NCBI GenBank assembly: GCA_910578715.1
Contig: CAJTRL010000083.1
Coordinates: forward strand, 1-13,822
DNA length: 13,822 nucleotides
Source: an uncultured Lachnospiraceae bacterium
Lineage (GTDB): Bacteria; Bacillota; Clostridia; Lachnospirales; Lachnospiraceae
Direction: 5' to 3'
Part shown: positions 12,798 through 13,822 of the stretch, piece by piece
How the letters are laid out: the number at the start of each line of letters is the position of its first letter
How positions within the stretch are numbered: position 1 is the first letter of the stretch
Notes under the pieces: generated by a model
What the model saw: only the letters and a program-made list of their open reading frames with translations
The model's database searches: none
What the model was told of the DNA's origin: nothing
Position numbers and translations under genes: made by a program

Positions 12798-13822
12798 TTA
12801 TTTTTTGCATTGTAAGCGTACATTCAGTACGAAACCAATCCCAATATAAGAACTCACCAAGGATGTGAGCCCATAGCTGACAAAAGGCAGCGGAATGCCT
12901 GTATTGGGCATAACCCTCGTAGCGACGGCTATATTGATGATTCCCTGAAAACCGATTAGCGTTCCGATGCCTGAAGCGATAATCGTTCCCGCCAAATCTT
13001 TTGCCCTCCTAGCTACCATAATACATTCTATTGAGATGAAAATCAATAAGACAATTACACTACACCCTCCTACAAATCCAAATTCTTCTCCGATAACCGC
13101 ATAAATAAAGTCTGTCTGGGGCTCTGCGATAAAATTTCCGTTTTTGACGGAGCTGATTTCATTCGTCTTATAACCTTTTCCATACAACTGTCCGGAGCCG
13201 ATTGCCATTTCTGAATTGAGCTGCTGGTAGGCTTCCGTGTCGGCATACTCTTCCGGGTCAATCCAGGCCAGGATTCTTCGCTGCTGATAGGGTTTTATCA
13301 GTTCCTGGTCCGGCTGCAGTATAATGCTCAGCAGAATAATAAATGCCGGAATTGCAATCGCAAGCACCGTTATAATATACTTCCAGTGCAACCCTCCTAT
13401 AAACATCATGGCGCAGAACAGAATGACGACCATAATGCTCGTGGAGAGGTCCGGCTGGTCATAAATCAGCCATAAGGGCAGTGCGAACAGCGCAACACAG
13501 GCGGCAATAAACTTAATGTCTCCCATTTTCTCCTGATGCCGCATAATTAACTGGGCAAAAAACAAAATCAGAAGAATCTTGGCCGTTTCCGAGGGCTGGA
13601 ACTGAATGCCGAAAATATTGAGCCATCGCTGTGCGTTGTTTTTAGTCTCCCCCATTTCGGAAACCAGAATCAATAAAACAATATTTACAATATACAAAAT
13701 CCAGTAAAACCGCAGAATAACAGAATAATCAAAAAGCGAAAGAACGAACATCAGAAAAAGCCCGAATACGAAACCGGCAATCTGCCGCGTCTGTACGGAT
13801 TCCTTCGCGCTTCCAATGGCCA
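12798..13822 (-). CDS. rodA: RodA/FtsW-family SEDS peptidoglycan polymerase (5' end outside window)
   Basis: This is a SEDS-family glycosyltransferase that polymerises lipid II in the membrane, working with a class B penicillin-binding protein. About 341 codons are visible and the frame stays open to the window edge, where the upstream residues (GSAKESVQTRQIAG...) match the usual RodA N-terminal region. The ATG at 13751 is therefore internal and the gene is partial. Multiple membrane helices are evident. The extracellular loop carries the PQTDFIYAVIGEEFGF block, whose Asp is thought to be catalytic in SEDS proteins, and the C-terminus has PNTGIPLPFVSYGLTSL, a family signature. RodA is favoured over FtsW or SpoVE because mgsA and a D-Ala carboxypeptidase follow at once, the layout seen beside mreBCD and minCDE in Clostridia; those genes lie outside the window, so this choice is inferred. 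Confidence 0.88.
   Translation of the reverse strand, partial: AIGSAKESVQTRQIAGFVFGLFLMFVLSLFDYSVILRFYWILYIVNIVLLILVSEMGETKNNAQRWLNIFGIQFQPSETAKILLILFFAQLIMRHQEKMGDIKFIAACVALFALPLWLIYDQPDLSTSIMVVILFCAMMFIGGLHWKYIITVLAIAIPAFIILLSIILQPDQELIKPYQQRRILAWIDPEEYADTEAYQQLNSEMAIGSGQLYGKGYKTNEISSVKNGNFIAEPQTDFIYAVIGEEFGFVGGCSVIVLLIFISIECIMVARRAKDLAGTIIASGIGTLIGFQGIINIAVATRVMPNTGIPLPFVSYGLTSLVSSYIGIGFVLNVRLQCKK

Overview
The window looks like a piece of an ordinary Firmicutes chromosome, most likely Clostridia of the Lachnospiraceae type. The grounds are the gene content (SepF rather than FtsA/ZipA, a short CstA, a RodA-MgsA pair, a Clostridia-type cytidylate-kinase-like protein), strong GGAGG ribosome binding sites, and TTGNNN-17-TATAAT promoters. 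The organism is inferred from the sequence and was not checked by a search. There are 14 protein genes. No tRNA, rRNA, CRISPR array, insertion sequence or prophage gene was found, and no gene-free stretch exceeds about 200 bases.

Left part, + strand (10-1869): a TtcA-type tRNA thiolation enzyme with its ATP loop and three cluster cysteines, then a XerC/XerD-type tyrosine recombinase with all six catalytic residues. They converge on the minus-strand genes at about 1870-1979.

All remaining genes are on the minus strand and are transcribed from right to left. From the right edge: (i) rodA (its 5' end is outside the window), mgsA and a lipoprotein D-Ala-D-Ala carboxypeptidase form a tight wall-synthesis operon. 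(ii) A small P-loop protein has its own promoter and terminator. (iii) An HlyD-like membrane protein, a PLP-binding YggS protein and SepF form a division-linked group ending in a terminator. (iv) aroB, lspA and an rluD-family gene form a second group. (v) An unrecognised 174-residue protein has its own promoter. (vi) A CstA-family transporter and (vii) a cytidylate-kinase-like protein follow, each with its own control region.

Groups (iii) and (iv) resemble the Bacillus ylmE-sepF ... lspA-ylyB neighbourhood with the middle removed and aroB in its place. Two intrinsic terminators lie only about 35 bases before the next start codon (before the hlyD-like gene and before aroB). They may work as partial stops inside longer transcripts.

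The least explained sequence is a strongly folded 113-base block (9276-9388) between the hlyD-like gene and yggS. It combines an 11-bp hairpin with a three-way-junction element. Other points worth a look are a Glu in place of the usual catalytic Asp in methylglyoxal synthase, a palindromic operator-like site over the cstA promoter, and a strong ribosome binding site in a hairpin before xerC that points to an out-of-frame GTG. I found no clear new defence or mobile system.
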